The notes: generated from the letters alone by a model not told the origin. A stretch of DNA of 44,372 nt from Alphaproteobacteria bacterium (GCA_016869175.1 VGEV01000011.1:1-44372); one strand, 5' to 3'. Counted from the stretch's first letter, positions 35,776 through 44,120 are shown. Made by a program: numbers and translations.

Positions 35776-36879
35776 GTGGCCGAAAGCCTGGACCGTTTTC
35801 CGGCCGCGCAGGTCGGCCGCCAGATCGGCGCCGTCTTCCGCGCCTGGGGCATGAGCGAGGCGCTGATCGGGGCGTCGGTCGAGATCATGGTGGAAACCGA
35901 TCTGCGCGGCATCGATTCGCATGGCATCGCGATGCTGCCGCCCTATGCCCAGTTCCGGGCCGAGGGCAAGCTGAACATGACGCCGGACGTGCGCGTCGTG
36001 CTCGACGGTCCAGCCACGGCCGTGCTGGACGGCGACAGCGGACTGGGCCATGCCGCCTCGCTGCAGGCGGTCGAGCTCGCCATCGGCAAGGCGCGAAGCC
36101 TGGGCCTGGGCGCGGTCGCGGTGCGCAACTCGATGCATTTCGGAGCCGCCGGCGCCTATGCCTTGCGCATCGCGCAAGCCGGTCTGGTCGGCCTTGCCAC
36201 CACCAATGCTAGCAGCCGCTCGCTGGTGCCGACGCGTGCCCGCGACAAGCTGTTCGGGACCAACCCGCTGGCCTTCGCCGCGCCGGCGGCGAACAACCGG
36301 CCGTTCGTGTTGGACATGGCCACCACCACCGTCGCGGTCGGCAAGGTGAAGCTCGCCTGGCTGAACGGCAAGCCGATGCCCAGCGGCTGGGTGGTCGACG
36401 AGAATGGCGCAGCGGAGACCGATGGCGCGAAGGCCTTCGGCCAGCAGCAGCGGTTCAGCGAGCGGCACGGCCTGACGCCGCTGGGCGGCCTGGCGGACAT
36501 GGCCAGCCACAAAGGCTACGGCTTGGCGGCGATGGTGGAGATCTTGTCGGCCATTCTGCCGGGCGCATCGTTCATCGGCCTGCGCGGCCGCAAGGCCAAT
36601 CCGCCCATGGGCAACGATATCGGCCACTTCTTCCTGGCGATCGACCCCAAGGCATTCCGTACCGACGACGGCTTCGGTACGGAAATGGATGCGATGATCG
36701 ACCAGCTCCACGCTCTGCCGGCGGCCGATCCGGCGCTGCCCGTACTGGTGCCGGGCGACCCGGAGGAGGCGGCCAGGGCCGAGCGGCTCAGGCTCGGCAT
36801 TCCGCTGCCCGCCATCCTGCTGGAGCAATTGCGCGAACTCTGCCGCGCCGCCAACGCCGAATTTGTGCTGGAGGCTTGA
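35776..36879 (+). CDS. Ldh family (malate/L-lactate/sulfolactate-type) NAD(P)-dependent oxidoreductase
   Basis: This 367-residue protein of the LDH2/MDH2 fold is structurally unrelated to ordinary lactate dehydrogenase. Landmarks are VETDLRGIDSHGIAMLPPY near residue 37 (with the catalytic His), VRNSMHFGAAGAYALR near 118, FGTNPLAFAAPA near 163, VLDMATTTVAVGKVKLA near 178 and DMASHKGYGLAAMVEIL near 235. Known members act on malate, lactate, ureidoglycolate, 2,3-diketogulonate or (R)-sulfolactate. It starts at GTG 35776, three bases after the previous stop, and is followed four bases later by ccmF. Confidence 0.88.
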   Translation: MAESLDRFPAAQVGRQIGAVFRAWGMSEALIGASVEIMVETDLRGIDSHGIAMLPPYAQFRAEGKLNMTPDVRVVLDGPATAVLDGDSGLGHAASLQAVELAIGKARSLGLGAVAVRNSMHFGAAGAYALRIAQAGLVGLATTNASSRSLVPTRARDKLFGTNPLAFAAPAANNRPFVLDMATTTVAVGKVKLAWLNGKPMPSGWVVDENGAAETDGAKAFGQQQRFSERHGLTPLGGLADMASHKGYGLAAMVEILSAILPGASFIGLRGRKANPPMGNDIGHFFLAIDPKAFRTDDGFGTEMDAMIDQLHALPAADPALPVLVPGDPEEAARAERLRLGIPLPAILLEQLRELCRAANAEFVLEA

Positions 36880-36883
36880 ACGA

Positions 36884-38875
36884 ATGTGGGTCGAGGTCGG
36901 GCATTTCGCCTTCGCCATGGCATTGGTGGTGGCCCTGGTGCAGGGCACGCTGCCGTTGCTGGGCGCGCATCGCGGCGACGCAGGCTTGATCGCGCTGGCC
37001 CGGCCGGCCGCCGTCCTCCAGCTCGTGCTCGTCGCGGTTGCCTTCGCCGGCCTGACGCAGGCCTACGTGACTTCCGATTTCTCGGTGTTGAACGTCGTCA
37101 ACAACTCGCATTCGGCCAAGCCGATGCTCTACAAGATCAGCGGCGTGTGGGGCAATCACGAGGGGTCGCTGGTCCTCTGGGTGCTGATCCTGGCGCTGTT
37201 CGGCGCCGGCGTCGCGCTGTTCGGTCGCAACCTGCCGCCCGCCTTCCGCGCCCGCGTGCTGGCGGTGCAGGCGCTGATCGCCGTCGGCTTCCTGGCATTC
37301 AGCCTGTTCACCTCCAACCCGTTCCTGCGGGCGTTGCCACCGCCGGCCGACGGCAACGGCCTCAATCCGCTGCTGCAGGATCCCGGCCTCGCCTTCCATC
37401 CGCCGTTCCTCTATCTCGGCTATGTCGGCTTCTCGATCGCCTATTCCTTTGCCGTGGCGGCGTTGCTGGAGGGCCGTGTCGATGCCGCCTGGGCGCGCTG
37501 GGTCAGGCCGTGGACGCTGGCGGCCTGGTGCGCGCTCACCGTCGGCATCGCGCTCGGCAGCTGGTGGGCCTATTACGAGCTCGGCTGGGGTGGCTGGTGG
37601 TTTTGGGATCCGGTCGAGAACGCCTCGTTCATGCCCTGGCTCTCCGGCACCGCGCTGCTGCATTCGGCGATCGTGGTGGAGAAGCGCGATACGCTGAAAA
37701 GCTGGACCATCCTGCTTGCCATATTGACCTTCTCGCTCAGCCTGCTCGGCACCTTCTTGGTGCGTTCGGGCGTATTGACCTCGGTGCACGCCTTCGCGAC
37801 CGATCCGACGCGCGGCGTCTTCATCCTGGCCTTCTTTGTCTTGGTCGTGGCGGGTTCGCTGGCGCTTTACGCCTGGCGTGCGCCGGCGCTGAAGCCGGGC
37901 GGGTTGTTCCAGCCGGTGAGCCGCGAAGGCGCGCTGGTGCTCAACAACCTGCTGCTGGCGACGGCCTGCGGCACGGTGTTCCTGGGCACGCTCTATCCGC
38001 TCTTCCTCGACGCGCTGACCGGCGACAAGGTGTCGGTCGGTCCGCCGTTCTTCAATCTCACGTTCGGGCCGCTGATGGTGCCGCTGATCGCCGCCATGGC
38101 GGTCGGCCCGATGCTGTCCTGGAAGCGCGCCGACTTGGCGGGCGCGCTTGCCCGGTTGAAATTCGCCTTCGCGGCCGCGCTGCTGGCGACGCTCGCGGCG
38201 GCGGCGCTCGCCCATCGCGGGCCTTGGCTTGCCATTCCGTTGCTCGGGCTCGGCGTCTGGGCGATCACCGGCAGCCTGGTCGAGCTGGCGGAGCGGCTGA
38301 AATTGTTCCGCGCTCCGCTCTCCGACAGCCTGTCGCGCGCCGGCCACCTGCCGCGCGCCGCCTGGGGCATGAGCCTGGCGCATGCCGGCATGGGGGTCAT
38401 GCTGTTGGGCGTGGTCGGCGCCAGTGCCTGGCAGCAGGAACAGCTGCAGGTGATGAGACCGGGCCAGCAGGCGACCCTTGCCGGATACAGCTTCACGTTT
38501 CGCGGCGCGCGACCGGTCCAGGGCCCCAATTACAGCGCCATCGAGGGCAGCTTCCAAGTGACGCGGGACGGCCGGGAGGTTGGGCTGCTGGTGTCCCAGA
38601 GCCGAACGTTCCGCAACCCGCCGATGCAGACCAGCGAGGCGGCGATCCGACCGCGCCCAAGCGGCGATCTTTACGCGGTGATCGGCGAGCCGGCGGGCGA
38701 CGGCGGCTATGCGACGCGGCTCTATCACAAGCCCCTGGTGCACTGGATCTGGGGCGGCGCAATGATCATGGTGCTGGGCGGCCTGCTGTCGCTGTCCGAC
38801 CGCCGGCTGCGGGTTGGCTCGCCGGTTCGGCGCCGGGCGCCGGCCGGCGTGGCGTTGGCCGGCGCCGGGGATTAG
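36884..38875 (+). CDS. ccmF: Cytochrome c heme lyase subunit CcmF
   Basis: CcmF receives heme from CcmE and, with CcmH and CcmI, attaches it to the CXXCH motif of apocytochromes in the periplasm. The 663-residue protein is highly hydrophobic, with about 15 helices. It shows SDFSVLNVVNNSHSAKPMLYK near residue 70, SGVWGNHEGSLVLWVL, the WWD motif ELGWGGWWFWDPVENASFMP near 235 and SLLGTFLVRSGVLTSVHAFA near 290. ATG 36884 starts MWVEVGHFAFAMAL; the frame upstream overlaps the Ldh-type gene. Confidence 0.96.
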   Translation: MWVEVGHFAFAMALVVALVQGTLPLLGAHRGDAGLIALARPAAVLQLVLVAVAFAGLTQAYVTSDFSVLNVVNNSHSAKPMLYKISGVWGNHEGSLVLWVLILALFGAGVALFGRNLPPAFRARVLAVQALIAVGFLAFSLFTSNPFLRALPPPADGNGLNPLLQDPGLAFHPPFLYLGYVGFSIAYSFAVAALLEGRVDAAWARWVRPWTLAAWCALTVGIALGSWWAYYELGWGGWWFWDPVENASFMPWLSGTALLHSAIVVEKRDTLKSWTILLAILTFSLSLLGTFLVRSGVLTSVHAFATDPTRGVFILAFFVLVVAGSLALYAWRAPALKPGGLFQPVSREGALVLNNLLLATACGTVFLGTLYPLFLDALTGDKVSVGPPFFNLTFGPLMVPLIAAMAVGPMLSWKRADLAGALARLKFAFAAALLATLAAAALAHRGPWLAIPLLGLGVWAITGSLVELAERLKLFRAPLSDSLSRAGHLPRAAWGMSLAHAGMGVMLLGVVGASAWQQEQLQVMRPGQQATLAGYSFTFRGARPVQGPNYSAIEGSFQVTRDGREVGLLVSQSRTFRNPPMQTSEAAIRPRPSGDLYAVIGEPAGDGGYATRLYHKPLVHWIWGGAMIMVLGGLLSLSDRRLRVGSPVRRRAPAGVALAGAGD

Positions 38876-38879
38876 CGGC

Positions 38880-39473
38880 ATGAGCAATGTGAGCCGGTCC
38901 GCTGCCGCCGCCGGTTGGCTGCGCCTGCGTTGCATCCTTTGGGCGCTGGTGCCGCTCGTCCTGTTCGCGGCGGTCGGCGGCTTTCTCTATCAGGGCCTCT
39001 ATCTCAAGCCGCGCGAGCTGCCGTCCGCCCTGCTCGGCAGGCCGGCTCCGGCGTTCGACCTGCCGCCGCTGCCGGGCAAGCAGCAGTTCCGGCATGCCGA
39101 CCTCAAGGGCGAGGTCTCGCTGGTCAACATCTTCGCCTCCTGGTGCGCCGCCTGCCGGGTCGAGCATCCGCTGCTGATGCGCCTGGCGGAAGACAAGGTG
39201 CTGCCGGTGTACGGCTTCAATTACAAGGACGACAGCGAAGCGGCGCTCGGTTGGCTGAAGCGTTTCGGCGATCCCTATGGGCGCATCGCGGTCGACCGCA
39301 CCGGCCGCACCGGCATCGACTGGGGGGTCTATGGCGTGCCGGAAAGCTTCCTCGTCGACCGCGAGGGGCGCATCGTCTGCAAGCATATCGGCCCGGTCAT
39401 GGAGCGCGACCTGGCGGAGAAGCTGCGGCCGGCGATTGCCGCGGCGCGCGCCGGGCAGCCGGTCAAGTGCTGA
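38880..39473 (+). CDS. ccmG: Thiol:disulfide interchange protein CcmG (DsbE)
   Basis: This 197-residue membrane-anchored periplasmic thioredoxin keeps apocytochrome or CcmH cysteines reduced. It has an N-terminal helix (about residues 20-42), then PAPAFDLPPLPG, the active site FASWCAACRVEHP with Cys89 and Cys92, and the cis-proline segment GVPESFLVDREG. YGFNYKDDSEAALGWL matches the acidic CcmG-specific region. It is 4 bp after ccmF, and its stop overlaps ccmH. Confidence 0.94.
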   Translation: MSNVSRSAAAAGWLRLRCILWALVPLVLFAAVGGFLYQGLYLKPRELPSALLGRPAPAFDLPPLPGKQQFRHADLKGEVSLVNIFASWCAACRVEHPLLMRLAEDKVLPVYGFNYKDDSEAALGWLKRFGDPYGRIAVDRTGRTGIDWGVYGVPESFLVDREGRIVCKHIGPVMERDLAEKLRPAIAAARAGQPVKC

Positions 39474-39940
39474 TGCGCTGGCTTGCCATCCTGTTGCAGC
39501 TGCTCGTTCTGGTTGGTCCGGCGGCGGCGTTCGAGGTGGACCGACCGCTGGCCGATCCCGCGCAGGAAGCCCGTGCCAAGAGCCTGCAGAAAGAACTGCG
39601 CTGCTTGGTCTGCCAGAACCAGTCGATCGACGACAGCAACGCGCCGCTGGCCCGCGACCTGCGGCTGCTGCTGCGCGAACGCATTGCCGCCGGCGACAGC
39701 GACGCGGCCGCACTTGACTACATGGTGCAGCGCTATGGCGACTGGGTGCTGCTAAAGCCGCCGTTCAAGGCGGGCACCTATGCCTTATGGCTGGGTCCGC
39801 CGATGCTGGTGCTGGGCGCGGCGTTGGGCGTTCGGCTGTGGCTGCGCCGGCGCTCCGGCGCCGAACCGATCGACACACCCCTATCAGCGGACGAGCGGCG
39901 GCGGTTGCAGGCCTTGCTGGCGGGCCGGGACGACCGCTGA
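39473..39940 (+). CDS. ccmH: Cytochrome c-type biogenesis protein CcmH
   Basis: This 155-residue protein has a signal peptide (about residues 1-19, ending PAAAF) and a three-helix periplasmic domain with the redox motif LRCLVCQNQSIDDSNA (Cys44 and Cys47). LRLLLRERIAAGDSDAAAL and YMVQRYGDWVLLKPP follow, then a C-terminal membrane helix (about 102-122). It forms the thiol-reducing arm of the heme lyase with CcmF and CcmI. The motif has Leu where many homologues have Pro (RCPVCQ). The start shares one base with the ccmG stop. Confidence 0.95.
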   Translation: MRWLAILLQLLVLVGPAAAFEVDRPLADPAQEARAKSLQKELRCLVCQNQSIDDSNAPLARDLRLLLRERIAAGDSDAAALDYMVQRYGDWVLLKPPFKAGTYALWLGPPMLVLGAALGVRLWLRRRSGAEPIDTPLSADERRRLQALLAGRDDR

Positions 39941-41346
39941 TGCTTTGGCTCGCGATCGCGGCGATCATCGCCATCTGCCTCCTGGCGTTGCTCTGGCCGC
40001 TGCTGCGCGCCCGTCCGGCCCAGGCGTCTCGGCTGGACTACGATCTGGCGATCCACTTGGCCCAGTTGGCGGAACTGGAGGCGGACCGGCAGCGCGGGTT
40101 GTTGAGCGAAGAGGCCGCCGTCAACGCGCGCAGCGAGATCGAGCGGCGGATGTTGCGCGCGGCCGAACGCGCGGCGCCGGCCGAGCGTCCACGCGCGAGT
40201 TGGGCACTGGTCACCGCTGGCGGCTTGGCCATCGCGCTGCCGTTCGCCGCGGCGCTGCTCTATGCATGGCTTGGTCAGCCGTACGAGCGGGACCGGCCGC
40301 TGGCTTCGCGGGGCGATCTGCCGGTCCAGGCGGAACAGGCCGCTGGCGGCGACCTTGATGACGCGACGGCGGCGCTGGAGGAACGGCTCAAACGGCAGCC
40401 GGACGACCGCCAGGGCTGGCAATTGCTCGGACAGGGCCGCTGGCAGCAGGGCCGCTTCGCCGATGCGGCCGAGGCCTACGCACGCGCGGCCGCCCTTGGT
40501 CCGGTCGATGTCAACGTGCAGATGGCGCTGGGCGAGGCGCTGACCTTCGCGGCGCAGGGCACGGTCACGCCGGCCGCGCGCACGGCCTTTGCCAAGGCCC
40601 TGCAGGTCGATGCCCGCAATCCTGGCGCCCGCTACTATCTGGCGCTGGCGGACTTGCAGGCGGGCCGTCGGTCCGAGGCTTACCAGGCATGGCTGGCGCT
40701 GGCCCGCGACACCGCCGCGGACGCACCCTGGCTGCCGGCATTGCGGCGCCGGTTGATCGAGACCGGCAACGCGCTGGGCCGCGGCACGATGGCGGAACTG
40801 CCCGAGCATTTCCGCGCCGAACCGGCACAGCCGGCGCAGGCCGCCACGGCGCCGGGTCCCAGCCGCGAGGACGTGCAGGCCGCGATGCAGATGGCGCCGG
40901 AGGATCGCCAGCAATTCATCCGTTCCATGGTGGAGCGGCTGGCCGAGCGGCTGCGTCAGCAACCGGACGATTTCGAAGGCTGGATGCGGCTTGGCCGGGC
41001 GCACGCGGTACTGGGCGAGACGGCGCAGTCCGAGGAAGCCTACGAGCGCGCCGCCGGCCTGCAATCGAACGACGTCGCGCGGGCGACCCGCGTGGCCGAG
41101 GCGCTGATCGCGGCGACGCCGCCAGAGGCGCCGCCCACCGACCGGGCCGTGGAAGCCTATCGGCGCCTGTTGGCGCTGTCGCCGGAACATCCCGAAGCGC
41201 TGTGGTATGCCGGGATAGGCGACCTGCGGCTTGGCAACGTGGTGGCCGCCAGCGAGAAATGGCGCCGTCTGCTGACCCAGCTCGACCCCAACGGCGCCGA
41301 CCACGCCGCAATCAAGCAACAGATCGAGGCGCTGACCCGGCGCTGA
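39940..41346 (+). CDS. ccmI: C-type cytochrome biogenesis protein CcmI
   Basis: This 468-residue bipartite protein has a first helix (about residues 1-20), a cytoplasmic leucine-rich loop with LDYDLAIHLAQLAELEADRQRGLLSEEAA, a second helix (about 90-108) and a large periplasmic TPR domain. TPR units are visible at WQLLGQGRWQQGRFADAAEAY and WMRLGRAHAVLGETAQSEEAY. CcmI holds the C-termini of apocytochromes for the heme lyase. It shares one base with the ccmH stop and ends the ccm cluster. The azt unit begins about 70 bp later. Confidence 0.93.
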   Translation: MLWLAIAAIIAICLLALLWPLLRARPAQASRLDYDLAIHLAQLAELEADRQRGLLSEEAAVNARSEIERRMLRAAERAAPAERPRASWALVTAGGLAIALPFAAALLYAWLGQPYERDRPLASRGDLPVQAEQAAGGDLDDATAALEERLKRQPDDRQGWQLLGQGRWQQGRFADAAEAYARAAALGPVDVNVQMALGEALTFAAQGTVTPAARTAFAKALQVDARNPGARYYLALADLQAGRRSEAYQAWLALARDTAADAPWLPALRRRLIETGNALGRGTMAELPEHFRAEPAQPAQAATAPGPSREDVQAAMQMAPEDRQQFIRSMVERLAERLRQQPDDFEGWMRLGRAHAVLGETAQSEEAYERAAGLQSNDVARATRVAEALIAATPPEAPPTDRAVEAYRRLLALSPEHPEALWYAGIGDLRLGNVVAASEKWRRLLTQLDPNGADHAAIKQQIEALTRR

Positions 41347-41375
41347 GATCGTCGTGTCGCCGGACGCAACCTTAG

Positions 41376-41396
41376 GATATGTTATAATCTTCCAGG
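41376..41396 (+). promoter_or_regulatory. Extended -10 promoter with a Zur-like half-site, upstream of the azt unit
   Basis: In a GC-rich setting, GATATGTTATAATC at 41376-41389 stands out. It contains a perfect TATAAT at 41383-41388 preceded by TGT, i.e. an extended -10 element, which would start transcription near 41395. ATGTTATA is also the half-site typical of Zur operators, and the downstream arm is only weakly symmetric. Zinc-repressed control of an Azt zinc importer would make sense, but the operator call is inference. Confidence 0.45.
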
Positions 41397-41416
41397 TGTC
41401 GGGATGAGGGCGGAGC

Positions 41417-41515
41417 ATGTTGTCGGCTGCGGGCATGTGGCAGCGTGTGGCGGGCGCCGGGGCGGCCGCGCTCGGCCTTTGGCTGATCGTCGTCTGGCTG
41501 CTGTCGAGCGTTTGA
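41417..41515 (+). CDS. Small hydrophobic peptide (32 aa) heading the azt operon
   Basis: ATG 41417 with a purine-rich GAGGGCGGAG immediately upstream encodes 32 residues. The first half is MLSAAGMWQRVAGAG, and the second half, AAALGLWLIVVWLLSSV, is a single membrane helix. The stop at 41513-41515 overlaps the AGGAGG ribosome-binding site of aztA, giving an 10-base gap to its ATG, a layout typical of coupled genes. It lies just downstream of the extended -10 promoter. I do not recognise a family. It could be a small subunit or regulator of the transporter, or a leader peptide. Confidence 0.5.
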   Translation: MLSAAGMWQRVAGAGAAALGLWLIVVWLLSSV

Positions 41516-41525
41516 GGAGGCTGGC

Positions 41526-42269
41526 ATGCCGCCCGCCCTGGTGCTCGACAACCTGACCGTCGCCTACGACCGCCATTCGGCGGTGCACCACCTGAGCGGC
41601 CGGTTCGAACCGGGGTCGCTGACCGCGCTGGTCGGGCCGAACGGAGCGGGCAAGAGTACCCTGCTCAAGGCGCTGACCGGGGAGTTGCGCGCGGCCGAGG
41701 GGCGCATCGACCTGGGCGGTCTGAAGCCCGGCGATCTCGCCTATCTGCCGCAGCATTCGGCCCTCGACCGCACCTTCCCCATCGATGTGCTGGAGATGGT
41801 GCTGCTGGGCCTGTGGGGGCGTGTCGGTCCATTCGGCCGCGTGACAATGGCGATGCGCGAGGAGGGGCGACGCGCCCTCTCGGCGGTCAAGCTTGCGGGC
41901 TTCGAGCGACGGTCGATCGCCAGCCTGTCGGTCGGCCAGTTGCAGCGCGCGCTGTTCGCCCGCGTGCTGCTGCAGGACGCGCCCATCATCTTGTTGGACG
42001 AACCGTTCAACGCCATCGACGCCAGGACGACAGCCGATCTCGTGCAGCAGATCTACCGCTGGCATGGCGAGCGCCGCACGGTGGTTGCCGCGCTGCACGA
42101 CCTGGGCCAGGTGCGCGAGCATTTCCCGCAAACGTTGTTGCTGGCGCGGCGCTGCGTCGATTGGGGGCCGACCGCCAGGGTGCTGACCGCCGAAAATCAG
42201 TTCCGCGCGCGCGGCATGGCCGAGAACTGGGCAGCCTCGGCGGCGATATGCCGGTCGGCGGTCGCCTGA
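41526..42269 (+). CDS. aztA: Zinc ABC transporter ATP-binding protein AztA
   Basis: This 247-residue ATPase belongs to a metal-ion ABC importer. It has Walker A VGPNGAGKSTLLKAL (near residue 38), Q-loop YLPQHSALDRTFPIDVLEMV, signature LSVGQLQRALFARVLLQD and Walker B IILLDEPFNAIDART. The switch histidine lies in AALHDLGQVREHFP. The DRTFPI and HFPQTLLLAR stretches resemble AztA of the Paracoccus-type AztABCD system more than ZnuC. The permease and binding-protein genes follow with overlapping stops and starts. Manganese as substrate cannot be excluded from sequence. Confidence 0.85.
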   Translation: MPPALVLDNLTVAYDRHSAVHHLSGRFEPGSLTALVGPNGAGKSTLLKALTGELRAAEGRIDLGGLKPGDLAYLPQHSALDRTFPIDVLEMVLLGLWGRVGPFGRVTMAMREEGRRALSAVKLAGFERRSIASLSVGQLQRALFARVLLQDAPIILLDEPFNAIDARTTADLVQQIYRWHGERRTVVAALHDLGQVREHFPQTLLLARRCVDWGPTARVLTAENQFRARGMAENWAASAAICRSAVA

Positions 42270-43141
42270 TGGCGCTTTACGAGCTGTTGCTGCAACCGTT
42301 CGCCGAGTTCGCCTTCATGCGGCGCGCGCTGGTGGCCAGCCTGGCCTTGGCGTTCGGCTGCGGGCCGGTTGGCGTGCTGCTGGTGCTCAGGCGCATGAGC
42401 CTGGTCGGCGATGCGATGAGCCATGCCATCCTGCCGGGGGCCGCCGTCGGCTTTCTGATGGCGGGCTTGTCGCTGGGCTGGATGAGCGTGGGCGGGCTGT
42501 TGGCGGGCCTCGCGGTGGCGCTGGGCTCGGGCCTGCTGTCGCGGGCCACCGTGCTGCCCGAGGATGCCAGCTTCGCCGCCTTCTATGCCGTGGCGTTGGC
42601 GGCGGGCGTGCTGCTGGTGTCGTGGAAAGGCAGCAATGTCGATCTCATGCACGTGCTGTTTGGCAGCGTCCTGGCCGTGGACGACGACGCCCTGCTGCTG
42701 ATCGCCGCCGTCGCCACGCTGACCTTGCTGCTGGGCGCGGCGATCTATCGACCGCTGGTGACGGAATGTTTCGACCCTGGCTTCCTGCGCCAGGTGGGCG
42801 GCCGCGGCGGCTTCTACCACATGGCCTTCATGGCGCTGGTGGTGCTGAACCTGGTGGCCGCCTTCCAGGCACTGGGGACTTTGATGGCGGTCGGCCTGAT
42901 GATGCTGCCGGCGGTGTCCGCGCGGCTCTGGGCAACACGCCTCTGGAGCCTGATGGCGCTGAGCGTCGCCTTCGGCATCGCCGCCGGCTATGGCGGCTTG
43001 GTGCTGTCCTTTCATGTCGACGTGCCGAGCGGTCCGGCCATCGTGCTGGCGGCGGGCGCGCTCTATGTCTCGTCGCTGTTGCTGGGGCGTGAGGGGCTGC
43101 TGCGGCGGCACCTCGCGCGGTTCCGCCATCTCGAAGCGTGA
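42269..43141 (+). CDS. aztB: Zinc ABC transporter permease AztB
   Basis: This 290-residue membrane protein has eight or nine helices of the ABC-3 metal permease family. Landmarks are RRALVASLALAFGCGPVGVLLVLRR at the N-terminus, LVGDAMSHAILPGAAVGF (the cytoplasmic coupling region, near residue 45), FGSVLAVDDDALLLI near 130 and LMAVGLMMLPAVSARLWA near 210. ATG 42269 shares one base with the aztA stop. The large open frame upstream lies in aztA and is not used. The stop overlaps a GTG that could start aztC early. Confidence 0.88.
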   Translation: MALYELLLQPFAEFAFMRRALVASLALAFGCGPVGVLLVLRRMSLVGDAMSHAILPGAAVGFLMAGLSLGWMSVGGLLAGLAVALGSGLLSRATVLPEDASFAAFYAVALAAGVLLVSWKGSNVDLMHVLFGSVLAVDDDALLLIAAVATLTLLLGAAIYRPLVTECFDPGFLRQVGGRGGFYHMAFMALVVLNLVAAFQALGTLMAVGLMMLPAVSARLWATRLWSLMALSVAFGIAAGYGGLVLSFHVDVPSGPAIVLAAGALYVSSLLLGREGLLRRHLARFRHLEA

Positions 43142-43152
43142 GGAGGGCGAGG

Positions 43153-44073
43153 ATGCGCCGTTCGATGTTGGTGCTTGGCTTGCTGCTGCTGTTTCCGACG
43201 CTGGCCCTGGCGCAAGATCCGGTGCGCAAGCTGAAGGTAGTGGCCTCGTTCAGCATCCTGGCCGACATGGCGCGCGAAGTGGGCGGCGAGGCGGTGACGG
43301 TCGACAGCATCGTCGGCCCGGACCAGGACATGCACGTCTATGAGCCGGCTCCGGCCGATGCCCGACGTCTTGCGGATGCCGGACTGGTGCTGGTGCTGGG
43401 TTTGGGCTTCGACCGCGGCGTCCAGCAATTGGCCAAGTCGGCGGGCTTTCGTGGCGAGTTGGTGCCGGTCAGCGCCGGCATCCCGACGCGCAAGGAGCAC
43501 GACCATGGCCACGGCAAGGCGCAAGGCCACGCGCATGGCGCCTTCGATCCGCATGTCTGGCAGGACCCGGAACGGGCGCGTGCCATGGTGCGCAATATCG
43601 AGGCAGCCCTCGCCAAGCGCGACCCGGCGCGGGCTGCGCTCTATCGGGCCAACGCCGAACGCTATGACGCGGAGCTGTGGCGCCTGCGGGACTGGGCGTC
43701 GGCCGAAGTCGCGAGCGTGCCCAAGGACCAGCGCAAGGTCGTCACCAGCCACGAATCCTTCGGCTATCTGGGCGAACGGTTTGGCATCCGGTTCGAGGCG
43801 CCGCAAAGCTTCGGCACCGACAGCGAACCATCGGCCAAGGCGGTCGCCCGGCTCATCCAGCAACTCAAGCGCGATCGGACGCGGGCGATCTTCCTGGAGA
43901 ACATCGCCAATCCGCGCACGCTGGAACGGATAGCGCAGGAGGCCGGCGTGCGGATCGGCGGCCGGCTCTACTCGGACGCGCTTTCGGCGCCGGACGGACC
44001 GGCGCCCACCTATCTCGCGATGATGCGGCACAATATCGGCCAGCTCGTCGCCGCGCTGCGCCCGGCAAGTTGA
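43153..44073 (+). CDS. aztC: Zinc ABC transporter substrate-binding protein AztC
   Basis: This 306-residue periplasmic binding protein of cluster A-I begins at ATG 43153 with AGGAGG 6 bases upstream; GTG 43138 is an alternative. A signal peptide (about residues 1-20, ending LALAQ) precedes VVASFSILADMAREVGG. Metal ligands expected for AztC/ZnuA proteins are His61 (DMHVYEP), His134 (FDPHVWQD), His200 (TSHESFGYLG) and Asp275 (YSDALS). The histidine-rich loop EHDHGHGKAQGHAHG lies before the second ligand. VENI-type ENIANPRTLERIAQEAG is present. No aztD gene follows in the window. Confidence 0.88.
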   Translation: MRRSMLVLGLLLLFPTLALAQDPVRKLKVVASFSILADMAREVGGEAVTVDSIVGPDQDMHVYEPAPADARRLADAGLVLVLGLGFDRGVQQLAKSAGFRGELVPVSAGIPTRKEHDHGHGKAQGHAHGAFDPHVWQDPERARAMVRNIEAALAKRDPARAALYRANAERYDAELWRLRDWASAEVASVPKDQRKVVTSHESFGYLGERFGIRFEAPQSFGTDSEPSAKAVARLIQQLKRDRTRAIFLENIANPRTLERIAQEAGVRIGGRLYSDALSAPDGPAPTYLAMMRHNIGQLVAALRPAS

Positions 44074-44120
44074 CGGCCGGGCCGCGGGGCGAGGTCCGCT
44101 CGGTCATCTGCGCCTTTTGG

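Noticed and set aside
34756-36948. 730-codon open frame antisense to the two dehydrogenase genes
   Set aside because: The sequence is dominated by Arg/Gln/His/Gly/Ala with no motif, and both sense genes are clearly recognisable.
36788-38935. 715-codon open frame antisense to ccmF
   Set aside because: Composition is typical of an antisense shadow; ccmF on the plus strand has every family motif.
41526-44073. Naming the transporter ZnuCBA
   Set aside because: Gene order (ATPase, permease, binding protein), the short His-rich loop and the ATPase segments fit the Azt type better. Substrate could still include manganese.
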